A stretch of 64,000 bases of DNA. It comes from Perca fluviatilis. Taxonomy: Eukaryota > Chordata > Actinopteri > Perciformes > Percidae. Under the pieces are notes generated by a model. The model worked only from the letters and a program-made list of their open reading frames with translations. It made no database searches and was not told the origin of the DNA. The DNA lies in the NCBI RefSeq assembly GCF_010015445.1, contig NC_053133.1:7548309-7612308 (forward strand), in the 5' to 3' direction. Below, piece by piece: positions 22,342 to 34,854 of this stretch (position 1 is its first letter; every line of letters starts with the position of its first letter). The translations under genes were made by a program, and so were the position numbers.

Positions 22342-25300
22342 GCTGTGGTTTGATTTCCATGTATGTCCAAGATAAGCTAAGCGTGCCATATGCAATTTCT
22401 TATGGACAGTTCTGCTGAAGGTTATTGCGCTGATTTGAGGATTTCACTTTCCTGGCAAGATTTTGATTGCATAGCGTACTCTGCCAAACTATAGGCAGAC
22501 TGCACACCATCAGCTATATGACTGTTATAGCTGTCAAATGTCTCATTACCCCATGTCAAGTCAAAGCTGTATTCATATTTATGTCATGAAGCTGCACTGT
22601 ATGGGAAATTGTGGTACAACCCATTATTTATTGAAGGGACGGTGACAGACAATGTACCTGAGGAAGTCTGAAAAGTAAAAAAATAACATTCCTCTCCCTT
22701 AATAAGGCTGTCTTGTCAAACATTTATGGGACAGAAGGAAAACAAGGGCAGAGGCGTACGTTTATTGACATCATGATTGGGGAAAGGCTGTCACAGGATA
22801 CAGGTTATGGAGAGTACCAAAGAAAAATCAGGCATTGTGTTTGGAGGAAGTGCTTATCACTGAATTGCCCAGAGGTCTTTTCAAAAGAGCAACAGGCTGT
22901 GTTTCACTGTGTTTTGTGTGTGGATTTGTGTGTGTATGAAAGCTTTAAGCCATATCTCTTTCCAGAATACTGCAATACAAGAGCGTCACTCCAATACTAG
23001 ATTTCCATTATTTGAAAAAATAAAGAAAAATAGACACCTTGTCATGCATTGCCTGCAGGCAAAGTTCAAATACTGGAGTATTATTGATACAAATGACTTC
23101 TTATGGCTGTATGTCAAAAATTTACAATAAGGCCTTGGATGTAACAATTTAGCAATTTTGGTCTCCATGTGTTCTTGTATAGTTTTAATTTTCTATTTTT
23201 CCTTAAATAAAATGTTAAAGTAGTTGTACTTTACCTGAGTAATTCCATTGTATGCTACTTTATAGTTCTATTCTATTACATTTCAAAAATAAATGTAGTT
23301 TTTAGTCCTTTGGTGCCATTTGCTATACATGCCCTTGAAAAGGCAAACCCATCTGTAAACCCATGTTTTATGTATTTGTTTGTTAAGCAATCTACAACTA
23401 AATGATATGCTTATTCTACATAAACAAAACAAAACTATTAATACATTTTATTCAATTAATTGCAAGGGTGCCAACTAATCAGGGGTAAAAAAAGGTGATA
23501 AAAAATGTAAATATCAGCTTTAAAATGTGGATATACAAGTCAATTTAAGCATGAGGCTATAAGGGGAAAACTCACCATAGAATTAATATAATTACTGCTA
23601 CAAATGTAATGTAATAATATTAAATAAACTCATCGGATCGAACACGAATCACACATATTTGGATTTTAAAATTGTGTTTTTTGCTAAAAGGTGACAATTT
23701 TGCAGCCCTGAAATGAATAATTTCTTCTTTTCTTTGGTATTTTGTCATATAGATGTGTAATAACGATTGCTGGGTAATATGTATGTTGACGTTGTCCAAT
23801 GTCAAGGCTCTATTTGATCATGTGACATTACTGTAGCTAATCTATGCGCAAAATCCGCTAGTCACTAACTGTGTCAGTCTGCTGTGGCTACTTTTCTTAA
23901 GAAAAAAATCGGAATACTGTTATTACTGCGAGTATAGCAACTATTATTGCCAAATAAGATATCTCCAATGGGCAATGCACAGTCATGTTAGCGATATGAG
24001 AGGCTTTTGTAATGCTAATAAATAATGCACATAGGTGCACGCCTCAGCCCATCATTAGCAAAAATGTTGCTGCAAATGAGGCAAACATGAGAATAATACA
24101 TGTCCCCGTTGGTGCTTCAATTATTGATACAGACTCTAATTACACAATTATCAGTCAAATGGAGCAGGGTATTTGAGGGGCACATGGTGGAGTGCTCTGA
24201 AAGCCATAATTGGGATCTAATGGTCAGGGGCCGCTCATTAATTGACCCCTGCTGATCTGGGCTGAACAGAACAGTCAATAGAGGGCTGTTAACGATGCAA
24301 CATGGACCAAAGCACTGTAAATAAAGATGGCAGCAACCACTCTGCTGGAGCTGTTGTCAGCTGAAGCTGTGGAGGGATGATGGGCATGGTCTGGTAACAC
24401 ACTTTTGTAAACCCCCTACCCCGCCACAACATCCCCCAACAATGAGAGGAGACGGCTTACACCCAGCAAGGCTCTTTGAAACTAAAGAATCAAACAGAGA
24501 ATGGCGTGTCTGTGCCAGCAGTGACACGCAGTACCCACTGAGCCCTGGGGGCTTTGGCTAGACAAACGCAGTGCCCAGAGGTGGCATCCATTTACTGGTT
24601 TGCACACATTTGGGACGCACAGTGAGGAAGGCATACTTCTTTTTACCAAGCCAAAGAAGTTATAGCACTTACTAGGGCAATGGCAGACAGTAGTGACAAA
24701 TATTCTCAACTTATTGGACACTTTAAGATTGTTATCTTCATACAACATCTAAAATACAGCCTGATTTGTCACACTACATGTGTGCACAGAAGGACAGAGA
24801 AAATGGATGGGGGTGTAGTTCATGTTAGTTAGATGTTCCACTCAGGAGTTGGCCCAGTGACCAGGCAGCCGTCCAGTAAGCTGTCCAGCCACCCCATCAA
24901 CCAGACAAATGAACAAAGCGTTTGTGAAAAGACATCAGCAGGGGACACTCTGCACCTGGGGCTGAGTAAACTTTTTCATGCTTTTCAACAACTCACCCTC
25001 TTTCTTTGTGGTCCTTTTTTTAATCTCCAGGGGGGTATAACACACGTTGAAAAAGAAAACATTTCCTACCAGCTTGCCTTAAGACAAGCCTTTGTTTTTT
25101 TCTCGCCACCTACTGTTGGCAGAACACTGTTTAATAGTCTGCTGATAATGTTTCTTTTCAGTTGCTAAGTCCACAACAATTCCTTCATGAGGCTTAAAGC
25201 TGAAGATGATAGGAAACATAAATCACAAATGTGCTGCTTGAGTTTCCAGATGGTAACCATAACGGATAGTCTGAAATATGTATTCAGACATACTGTGATT

Positions 25301-25941
25301 GACTAGCAGACATGAGAGAGCAGAGGTCAGAATGTTTATGTCCCTCATGATTATAAGTCATTGCACTTCAAGACAATGGGGAACATTTAGATGATGCACA
25401 GGGGTACAGCTACATCCTGGAACAACACTGAGCCCTCAGGGATATGTGGATTAACTGTTTGACCCTATAAACCTCAGTGACTGAACACACCAGTAACTTT
25501 CCCTATTTGTGAGCCTGTACTATTTTCTCTGTTACATCATACTTACATCATCACTTAGCCAGAAACTGCACATCCCTACTCACCTCAAAGTGCCTCAAAA
25601 GTCAATTTAAATGGGAAGATATATTTTAAGTTTTACAAAATAACAGATTTTTTTTTCTTTGAAAATTCCTGCTCAAGGATGTCCGAAAGAGTCATCATGC
25701 AAGCCCAGGGCTATGTGCTCTCAATTCTATTGTAAGCTAACTCCAAAATGTATCGGTATGTCATTTAAAATTAGCCAGGACTAGTTAGGTTAGTCCAGAT
25801 CCTATCAAAAATTTAGTCAATTTGATGCTAAGCTATCAACTAGAGCACAACATATTTAGATGAGAAGACTGATATTAGTTTTGTTTTGTTTTTACCTTCA
25901 GACAGAGCTCAGCTAACTGTTTCCCTCTGTTTCCAGTTATT
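22340..25941. other. Mostly unique sequence with one regulatory-like patch
   Basis: No coding exon is recognised. 23160-23640 is AT-rich. The patch 24100-24400 is different in character: it contains homeodomain-type cores (taatta at 24137-24142; tcattaattga at 24235-24245) flanked by a short inverted pair cagggg/cccctg (24225-24230 and 24246-24251), and carries no repeat words I know. That makes it a candidate conserved non-coding element. The frame at 24833-25168 (111 codons) has no motif. Confidence 0.35.
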
Positions 25942-26285
25942 ATTACATTACTTGTCATTTAGCTGACGCTTTTATCCAAAGTGACTTCCAACTAAGTGCT
26001 TTCAACCTTGAAGGTACAAACTCCAGACAGTGGTTTCAACCTTGAGGTACTAACTCCGGACAGCAAGTGCAAGCTAGCTTCAAAAGAGCCAAACTACAAA
26101 GAGCCACATGAGTGCAACTGTAAGTTATATATATATATTTTTTAATCCAAGGTGCAGTCGGCAGAGATGTGTTTTCAGCCTGCGGCGGAATATGTGTAGA
26201 CTTTCAGCCGTCCTGATGTCAGTGGGGAGCTCATTCCACTATTTAGGAGCCAGGACTGCAAACAGTCTGGATTTCATTGAGTGAT
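25942..26285 (+). mobile_element. Interspersed repeat with internal near-duplicate
   Basis: Begins attacattacttgtcattta, then gctgacgcttttatccaaag, a start I recall from very common fish repeats. It carries an internal near-tandem pair (tttcaaccttgaaggtac at about 26000 and tttcaaccttgaggtac at about 26034), then a short TA run and a second recognisable block (gatgtgttttcagcctgcgg, then gtcagtggggagctcattcc). No open frame of interest. Confidence 0.55.
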
Positions 26286-28131
26286 TGTTATTATTATGCT
26301 AAGCTAAGCTAACTGGCCATAGCCCATAGGACAGTCACACCACAAAGTGACATTCATTTGTCCATGAAAAATAGGTGGGACCGGAAGCTTGGTGATGTAG
26401 TGACTACTTGCAGGGCTGGTGAACTACTATAGCTGCCAAGCTAACCATCAACTTGCTAGCCAGCTCAACCAGGCTAGCGTTTTTCAGTCACAATAGCTCC
26501 CAGAGCTTCTGTCTATTTTCTCCCTACAGTTTTGTGTACTTCCTTTAGTATTTTTTTTTTTGCCATTGCACACCATTTCGTTCACTAAAGCATATTGAAA
26601 AGGGAAAATAAAGCTCTCTGAGCTAACCAGCTAATGGTCAGTTAGCAAACTCGTTAGATTGTTAGATTAGTTTTTACCATCAACTACTGTGTCATAACTG
26701 TCTGCAAACGTTACTTTGTCATAGAACATGTTTTGTGCAATACCACTAATGAGCTACAATAGCTTCCTCTATTTTTAATTGTGCAAAAGTGCAAATTTGT
26801 TCTATAAGTTCTATTCAAATTTCAACTTCACCCGGAGCAATTCTATTAATATATATTTATCATACAAATATTACAGTGGTATCTCTCGTCTAATCTCACT
26901 CTCAGCAAGAAAGAACATAAGCAAAACTGTCAAACTATTTCTTTAATATTTTATGCCATAATTGTAGATGAAAATTGACATTAAGTATCTGACCATTGAC
27001 AGTGCAGTGAAAGCTTGGGTGTGAATCTTGTGAAACACCTTCCTGCAACCAAAGACCAGGCTCTTTAAATATGTATCCTAATTCGGGGCTCTTTTCTGGG
27101 GTCAGCGTGTGGATCCTTTTCACGGTCGTTAATGGAGGTGTAATTGGACTCAAGTGCGTAACGATCTGGTTACCCTGACATTTTTAGGAACCCGGTGTGG
27201 CAGCCACGTGGAGAGTGGACACTGGAATGCTAGCCTAAAATTCAAATATAGATCTCAAACTCTCTTTGGCAGCAACGGAAAAGCCTTAGGTTGACTTTCG
27301 TCTTAGAAAAAAAATACCCAGCAGTGAACCAGAGTAAACACACACCTTATCTTTTACCTCATCACTGTATGAATGAGAGTTACCAAGCTGTATAACCCTT
27401 CCTAGTGAGTATTCAGCACTGTGGAAGTGTGATCTTCATTGGCTAAGAGTAGTCATAGTGGGAGTTTCACACACTGTGTCTAGAGTCTGGAAAATTGCAC
27501 CTTGATTCCGCTCTCCAGACAAGGGAATAGCTGTCAACTCCTGGAATGTTCCTGTGAAAATAAACAATGCTTAGACTGCTCTCTGGGTCTCCCTGTCTTT
27601 CCCCTCTTAACTCTCCGTTTTAACCCTCTCTGCTGGAGCCTTGAGGCATAAAACATTTGTGGAAAAATTGAGAGGAGAAGTAAATCAGAGTAATGTCTCC
27701 TCAAGGTTGGAGGCAGTCAATTCTGGCCCTGAGAGTGCCATCTTTCAACTCCTCAGCAAAAACATGTGTTCAAGGTACAGTTACAGAAGCCCGTCCAAGT
27801 CAGCCGCAGATCGTATTAATCACATGTCTTTTCATCATGGCACTAAAAAAAAGAGATGTTCAGCGCTTTATGGTTTTTGCAGTGTACACAACTACAGCCT
27901 ACAGTTTGTTTGTCAACTCAGTTCTGTATGCACATTTCGACATACATATTATTAGTATTTCGGCCCCCAGTGTTCAGAATGAAGACGTCAACGTCCACAA
28001 CTGTCACCGTTTGGCTTGGTTGAATAAGCATTAGTTTGTATTAGCAGTATTACCCTGGATTTACCTAATTATCACCGTATATTCATTTAATTAATTTGAA
28101 AATGTCTTGTAATTGATGTGATAATTAGTAT
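26286..28131. other. Sequence without a recognised gene
   Basis: Several ctagc/gctaa-rich words near 26290-26470 resemble decayed repeats. 27000-28100 looks unique. The overlapping plus-strand frames of 104 and 113 codons at 27641-28034 share the same DNA in two frames and show no domain. Confidence 0.4.
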
Positions 28132-28250
28132 AAGAATCAGAATCAGAAAATGGTTTATTTCCACAATAACTTAAACTTAAATGGAATTTGCCTTGGTGAT
28201 TGGGGCATACATAAACAAACATTATTTATATGAAATACATACAGAAACAA
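28132..28250 (+). mobile_element. Repeat with aatcagaatcagaaa start
   Basis: The start aagaatcagaatcagaaaat, followed by ggtttatttccac and gaatttgccttggtgattgg, matches a short interspersed repeat I recall from many fish genomes, often found as the end of a larger element. Only this end is seen. Confidence 0.5.
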
Positions 28251-29509
28251 ATTAGACTAAATAGTTGAGAAGACCATAAAATGCCCACCAGTCATATCAA
28301 TCCAATGTTTTAATCAGCCTGACTAGTTAAGAGTATTGCAAACATGCTTAGTACCACAACTATGTTTCAACTGATACTACTGTCATGTGTTGTTTATGTA
28401 ATGTGAGACTCCAAGCAGGAAAAGAAACATGCACAGTTTATCATTTTAAAGGGCAGAATGACTTACATTATTCTGTATTATCCTGCACAACTCATACACA
28501 TCATCTTCTCATGGCTACCCACAGATTTATTGTCATCTCACAAAGCCACCACATATGAATCATTCATTATTTATTGGTGAGTAACACTCTCCTGTGGACA
28601 TTCTGCATGTTGCCAAATCCAGATAACTGTTCTAGTGGTATGGTTGGATCCAGAGAGATGGTAAGGTGGCCATGGTCTGAGCTGGCACCGGTAGCACAGA
28701 TTGAGCGTTCTCTGGTTTCGTTGCCTTGGCCCACATACAGAAGCAGTGGGGCCATCAACTTATTAGGAGCCGGCTGTCATCGGGGGAATTTGCAGAGTGA
28801 GTTTGTTATTGGATCCTTGGTGTGGGTAGAAAAGCAGTCAGGTTGTCTTTCTAGACTTGTGGTTTTACTGATTTAACTGCCTTCTAACCACTGAGTTATC
28901 TTGGATTCTGCTGTCCTACTGCTGAGCACCGCAGTGGTTCTGTAACAGTGAAGTCGATATTAAAGCATATGTCCACTTTTTGCTCCCGCAAAAACTTTAC
29001 TCCCTACATGAATGGTGTTATACAAATTCTGAATTATGTGTAGACACATATTGAGCTTTTCTCAAAAGAAGGAAAGATCGACTTCACCCCCCACATTGTG
29101 AGGAAACGATTTTTGCATAGGTTTCACCTCCACAAATGAGACAGCTTTGTATTCATTATCATCATTACGGATGATAACAAACTGGCAAATGTTGGCTTTC
29201 TCTAAACATAAACCCCTTTAGCTGTATAAAGATAGTTTGAAACAATGTATAAGATCAGAATACTGTAGTTGCTATTCCAGCCCTGTTCAGGTCATGCAAC
29301 TTGACATGTCGCAGTAGTAAGAGCACAGTTTTGAAGAATAAAATGAATGATTGCTGAATTCCAGTTAGCTTCTTCAGTTATAGGGTCGTGGTATTGGGCA
29401 CCCTGGCTCACTGTCATACTGTCATGTCCAACTGGGGCATTTAACCAATTTGCACTATAGTTATGGAAAAGAAGACTAGATGTCGAAACCATGCAAGCGG
29501 CCCAGTGAG
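28251..29509. other. Sequence without a recognised feature
   Basis: No gene or repeat is recognised with confidence. Opposite-strand frames overlap at 28567-28876 (63 and 100 codons) but neither has a domain. Confidence 0.45.
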
Positions 29510-29945
29510 GATACTAGCTAATTTAGCATCACATCAGCATGCGAACAAGCTCATAATGACAATGAGAACATGCTAATGTTGAGCAGGTGTAATGATTACC
29601 ATGTTTGCTATCTTAGTTTAGCATATTGGCAGGCTAACATTTGCTAATTAGCACAAACACAAAGTACAGCTCAGGCTGACGGGAATGTCAGTTTTGCAGT
29701 TCTTTTGGTCGTAAACTAAAGAATTGGTCAAATTAAAATTTTGACCTGATGATGGCGCTAGAGGTAAAGTTAATGAAGTTATTACAAATCAAATCAAATG
29801 TGTCCCAAATATAATGGAAATCCAGCCAATCATTTTTGAGACATTTCACCCCAAATTATAAATGTTAACCTCACGGTGGCGCCACTCAACAGGATTCAAC
29901 CTCTGGGAACCATGTCTGTACCAAATGTTCCATCGGGTAGGCGAT
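29510..29945 (+). mobile_element. Interspersed repeat family A, forward copy
   Basis: Shares with the copies at 17552-17920 and 37861-38222 the order of blocks: catgctaa-type words, gctaacatttgctaattagc, aaagtacagctcaggctgac, gggaatgtcagttttgca, and ttttgacctgatgatggcgc. The last two blocks are followed by sequence resembling the family's 3' part. Confidence 0.68.
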
Positions 29946-31137
29946 GTTAAATAACAATTGAATTTTTTGACCTGCTGGGGGCATTAAATGCAGTGAATCA
30001 CCAAAATCACTTGGTACTGTCCTTATATGCCCTGTTTGTATGTTTCTTTTTACCACATCTGCCTCAGGAATTGCCTCTCGGGGATAAATAGAGTTTTGTG
30101 AATTGTATTGATTTGAATCAGGATTCGTCCTATGGGCACCATGGCTGAATGTTCAATTTGAATGTGATCAGTAATACATTGCTAAATTGCTATTTATAAT
30201 ACATGTATCCCAAATCAAATGCACTGTGCAAAAGCCATCATTTAACTTATGGATGGTAATGACAGCACTGTTTGTTGGGGGAGTGAAGGGGCAGTGAGTT
30301 CTCTATCTGCGGCACGTACACTGTTCTGCAGCTGATACTCAGCTTCACAATTCAAATATACAAGGCCCAAACCAAATATTGCTCTTTGGGATCCACCAGG
30401 CACTTGATTATTTTCCTTTCAAATTAAGTTTCATTATTTTGATGTCCGTTCCACATTTTCAACCCTTACAGTGTATGAATGTCACTCAACCTCACTTAGA
30501 GAGCATAATAGTGAAGCATAATAATAAAAAATGTTTAAATTAATCCATCATTTTTGAGAAATGATGGATTGTTTAATCAGTGAAAAGACGACCTCTTGGT
30601 CAATTGATACTGTCATGAGACAGAGGAATGTAGCATTTGATTTGTCTCCAGTTTATTTTGGCCAAGATGCAGCTTTCTTGGGCTGATGAATATTTAGAAG
30701 AGTTTGTCCTCTTATTTGGCTACACAAAGCAAAATAATGATGGTAAAAACATGCAGATGGGAAAGTTTCCACTGGCCACATCAGCTACACTAGACACACG
30801 TCTGTTAGATGTAACCTTGAACATACAGTACTTATAATCACAGTTAAATACAATATAATACAAAATATGATCAATGCCGACCTTACACCAAACTACTTTT
30901 CAAGCGATTCCACTGTTACAGACTAATTTCCAATATTGGAATATTGGAACATTGTCAACAACCAATGGGTGTGCTCCCTCCAGGAACAAACAGAAAGCAG
31001 CAAACGGCTAGAGCCAGTATGCGAAAAAGAAATTTGCAGGATGGTAGGGGAAGACTCAAGAAAATTCATTAGGGAAGTCATAGGGAACTCATCCCTGAAT
31101 GGCTAGTACTCGTTGCCTGCTCTGGTTGGGTTGGTTA
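29946..31137. other. Unique sequence with one short perfect hairpin
   Basis: No gene is seen. The only structured site I noted is the hairpin listed separately at 30542-30570. Confidence 0.45.
30542..30570. repeat. Perfect 12-bp inverted repeat, 5-base loop
   Basis: aatccatcattt at 30542-30553 pairs with aaatgatggatt at 30559-30570 around ttgag. AT-rich and short. It could be chance or the core of a decayed palindromic element. Confidence 0.8.
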
Positions 31138-31145
31138 GGTTTAGG
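31138..31145 (+). repeat. Left target-site duplication, ggtttagg
   Basis: The eight bases ggtttagg directly before the element at 31146 are repeated exactly directly after its right end at 32824-32831. Confidence 0.88.
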
Positions 31146-31487
31146 CAGAGCCGTATATTAGAGAGAGTTTGGCCAACTCAAATCATGGGCGCCATATTGG
31201 ATACCATCGTCAGATGACTCATGGGTTGAATATGCTATCTTGAAATAAATCGTTTATTTTCACTATAAACAGGCATATACATGTTATTAATATTATGTTA
31301 TTAATATCCCAGTGTATATTTACCTTCTATATCGTAAATGGGCCTCTAAAAAGTGCCCATTGTAGTGAGTGACCACGTCAGGGGTGCAAGACAGGCCAAA
31401 TACAGAAGGGCATTCAATAACTTACTTGCACTACAAACACACGATTTCTGTACTTTCAAAAACGTCATGACTAGCAACTGAATTCCT

Positions 31488-32003
31488 AAAGGTCCCATGA
31501 CATGGTGTTCTTTGGATACTTTTATATAGACCTTAGTGGTCCCCTAATACTGTATCTGAAGTCTCTTTCCCGAAATTCAGCCTTGGTGCAGAATTGCAGC
31601 CACTAGAGACAGTCCCACAGTTTCCTTAGTATGTGCAATTTCTGTGTCTGTAGCTATTGAGGAGGAGAGAGGGCGGGCAAGGTGGAGGGTGTGGCCTTGA
31701 CCAACTGCCACTTTGCTTGTTTGAAAGCCATGATGTCTCTCTCTCTCTCATGGGTGGGCCAAATTCTCTGGGCGGGCAAATCAGAGAATGGGGAGGTAAC
31801 CTTGCTCCTTATGACCTCATAAGGAGAAGATTCCAGATCGGCCCATCTGAGCTTTCATTTTCTCAAAGGCAGAGCAGGATACCCAGGGCTCGGTTTACAC
31901 CTATCACCATTTCTAGCCACTGGGGGACCATAGGCAGGCTGTGGGAATGCATATTAATGTTAAAAAACCTCATAAAGTGAAATTTTCATGCCATGGAACC
32001 TTT
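31488..32003 (+). mobile_element. Short inverted-repeat element nested in the hAT
   Basis: The left end aaaggtcccatgacatgg and the right end catgccatggaaccttt form an imperfect inverted repeat. The interior (ccttagtggtcccctaatac, cccgaaattcagccttggtg, cttatgacctcataaggag) matches a repeat I remember as very common in fish. It lies wholly inside the hAT-type element at 31146-32823, so it was inserted later, or was carried as part of that copy's lineage. The plus-strand frame at 31657-31980 inside it (107 codons) is a shadow. Confidence 0.75.
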
Positions 32004-32518
32004 AAAGTTACTCAGTCTTTTGACAAAATACACGATAAGACAATGATGATGCGGACGGGTAAAAAGTGTGTTTTGGTCAGGTGTAAATCACGGTAGGACA
32101 GGACCATAACGTAATCACGCTAGCAATAATAACTTAGTAGTAACCGAGGCAAAGTTATGTATTAATAATATTTAGTGATCTAAATCAACATAAATGAGAT
32201 GCCTGCGTGGCCACAGTATATTACATCTGAGTTACAGATGACAATTAAAGTCAGACTAGCTTAAATTCAAGTCATGACTTTGGCAAGATCACAAACATTT
32301 CTAAGCATTTAGGTACATGGAGTGCTAGCGAAAAAGCTAACGCTAGCATAAGGCATGGCTGACTTCAAACTTCATTTATTTCTAAAGCAGTGTTAGAACT
32401 TTTTTTGACAGCATTGTACACATTAACAATGGTATTACTATATTTGTCCTATGTAATTTGTTATCATAAGTCGAAGCGATAAATTGACATTTACCTCACA
32501 CAACAATTAGTAGGCTAG

Positions 32519-32743
32519 TCACTTGCCCTGCAGTTTGCTCTTTTCACCTTCAGCTTCGCCTTTTTGATTTTCATGGGGGAACTTGTGAAAGTCTTTCATT
32601 GCAGCCAAACTCGCAATAGTTTTTTTCCAGTGATTTATGTCATTTTTTAAATAATTACATTTTTCCACTATTCCCTGCACTATGTCAGTGGGAATCAGAT
32701 GAATGTTGGTATCCAACATAGAGTCCATGAAAGACATGACCAC
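32519..32743 (-). CDS. Unassigned 74-codon frame inside the hAT element
   Basis: A minus-strand frame starting at 32743 that runs MVMSFMDSMLDTNIHLIPTD and ends in a Lys/Glu-rich tail with KGEAEGEKSKLQGK before a stop at 32519. It begins about 80 bases inside the right end of the transposon, where the first exon or leader of an element gene could lie. I cannot match it to any domain, and its composition, with no low-complexity run except the tail, is unremarkable. It may be a captured or decayed exon of the element or a chance frame. No function is proposed. Confidence 0.2.
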   Translation of the reverse strand: MVMSFMDSMLDTNIHLIPTDIVQGIVEKCNYLKNDINHWKKTIASLAAMKDFHKFPHENQKGEAEGEKSKLQGK

Positions 32744-32823
32744 CTCGGAACCAATCGCATAACGGGATAGCTCTGAACATTCGATTTCCTAGTTGGCCAA
32801 ACTCTCTCTAATATACGACTCTG

Positions 32824-32831
32824 GGTTTAGG
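32824..32831 (+). repeat. Right target-site duplication, ggtttagg
   Basis: Exact copy of the eight bases at 31138-31145, directly after the transposon's right end. Confidence 0.88.
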
Positions 32832-32879
32832 CAAGAGGAGTGGGATTGGTTATGGTTAGGGCAAAGCCGGTCTACGGAA

Positions 32880-33640
32880 AGCCTTTTCACTCCCTATTCA
32901 GTCCCATTGTACCGAATTTGGTTGCAGTTCCACCAGAGTTCCACTGGGGGTGATCGTGGTCCAGTGCAAAATGAATGGGACCCTATGGAGGTTTGATTGT
33001 AGTTTTTGCAAGTTCAACATGGATTATAGGTCGAAAGTTGAATGAACGAGTACTTATGTCCTTTTGATTTCTTACAGGTTGAGTCGTTGTTGCCCACAAC
33101 ATGCTAGCATTCTGCTAATGAATGCTGATTGGTCAGTGAAGGACTGATTACGATCGGAGATCCCACTTGACGGCATCCGAAGCAGAACCAGAATGTCAGA
33201 GTGAATATTTCGGCGTGGTCTTTAAAACATTAGCAAACCTCTTTCTAGCACGTGTATTGACAGGGAGAGCCTAACCTGTCAGCTGTGTTGTCGATGCCTC
33301 GAGAGAGCAAAGGAAGTGACTCAGAGCTTGCCGTAAAGCAGTATCTCTGGCTGTATATGTGTATGACGTCATTGACATTTTAAAAGGCTTTTTAGAACAA
33401 AAAACCCACTTTAAAAAAATCTAACACCCAGCAGTGTGTATTTTCTTAGCCTCCCCTTTCGAATGCAACACTCAAATTACTAGACAAAAAATTATATCCT
33501 GAGAAGAAGTGAAGTGAGAGAGAAGTGGATTTTGAGGGATACATGCTTAGGACCTCTGGGGACTGCTGCCATTCATCTGCATGTACATCACAACAGAAAA
33601 TCTGCAAACTTTCCCTTAAGTTACCAGCTAATGCTAGCGG
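32880..33640 (+). mobile_element. Probable interspersed repeat, boundaries uncertain
   Basis: Words such as gttgcagttccaccagagtt and gcaaaatgaatgggacccta, and further on ctgctaatgaatgctgattg and gtcagtgaaggactgattac, are ones I associate with repeated fish DNA. No terminal repeats are visible, so the extent is a guess. It ends near a run of gctagc words at 33635-33650. Confidence 0.35.
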
Positions 33641-34854
33641 TAGCTAGCTAGCTTGGTTAAATTTTTCAAAACGAATCTAGTTGTAGTATTGCGAATTGTA
33701 ACCCTGCAAGATCACCAGTCTTTACATATTATGACAGTCTCTAACATTCGACGTGAGATGGTGTCAGACTTTAGTCTTTTCAAAGACTCTGCTTTAACTC
33801 TGAATAAGGTAGGTTTTGGTAAGATTTCAAGCAGACAACACTGAAACCTATCAATATGTAGCATTATTCACAAATAGTTTTTACCATCATTAAAGCTGAC
33901 TCTTGACATGTCGGTCGGCAAACCCTCAATAACTTTGTGCCATTTTATTACTGACATCTAACTAGATTTTTGATTAACACATGTGAGAAGGAATTACAGC
34001 CACTGGAGCATTCAAGGTCAAGTTGACTTTCCCTGTCACCTCCTTAACGTGGCGTGAAACCAGTAATACATTCTGTTTAATGGAGTGACACAAGGCATTG
34101 CTGTGGGCTGGGCCAGATGGGTTTGATCGTGACCATCTAGCCAGAAAGTTGGTGCTGAGCTACAGAAGGCTCACCAGGAGCCCTCCTCTATTTCAATGCG
34201 TAGCCTGACAGCCAGCATTTTGCTGATGGGGACCTAATAAGGCCTGACGTGGAGTGACCCCGGTCTATGCCTGCTGAAAGCCTCCAACGCCACCTCCCCA
34301 CCCTCACCACCCCTCTCCTCCACCACCACCCTGCTTGAGCCATCAGACGGCCCTTTCATCAGGGAGGCTCATACGAGGCTCATACAACTCTTATCATGGA
34401 AGGCTATTGCTCGTGTCAGATATGCTTAATGACTTAATCTATCCGATCAAATACAGGGGAGGCTGGTATGCTAGGAATGGGACTGGGCTTTGGCAGAGGG
34501 GAGCGGAGTGTGTGTCTTTTGTGGGAGGTGGTTGCCTTTTTTTCTCCAGAGAAAAAATGTAATTATTTCCTCCCAAGTTGGAATCCAAACAGACGTAACC
34601 GTTAACCAGACATCCTTGGCAACACAAGTAGCAGTGTTGAGGAGTAACTAGTTACATGCAATGACGTTAAGTAATTTTATTACAAAATAAAGGTTTAACT
34701 GTAATCCGTTCCAGTTGGCAACTTTATTTCTAGTATTTCCAAAAAGCGACTTGCAACAAATTTAGCGACTTCAGAAAAGAGTGATAATGACATTACAAAT
34801 TACGGACATATATTTCATTTCTTAACAATAGTTGTATTTAGCCATGCAGACAGT
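33641..34854. other. Mostly unique sequence, no gene seen
   Basis: The stretch 33960-34400 is GC-richer with C-rich runs (accaccaccctgc near 34320-34333) and no recognised repeat. Frames of 62-75 codons here have no motif. Confidence 0.4.

Larger units (their letters stand above)
31146..32823. mobile_element. hAT-type DNA transposon with intact ends
   Basis: Left end cagagccgtatattagagag followed by agtttggccaact; the right end, read inward, is cagagtcgtatattagagag followed by agtttggccaact. The ends match over more than 30 bases with one substitution in the first 20. An exact 8-bp target duplication (ggtttagg) flanks it, which together with the CAGAG start fits the hAT superfamily; P-type elements also make 8-bp duplications, so they are not excluded. 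The element is about 1.68 kb, of which 31488-32003 is a separate inserted repeat. No hAT dimerisation domain or DDE transposase is visible, so this is a non-autonomous copy. One 74-codon frame lies near its right end on the minus strand. Confidence 0.85.

Noticed and set aside
27641..28034. Overlapping 104- and 113-codon plus-strand frames
   Set aside because: Two frames of the same DNA, neither with a motif; at most one could be real and nothing supports either.
31657..31980. 107-codon plus-strand frame
   Set aside because: It lies entirely in the nested inverted-repeat element, which I know as non-coding.
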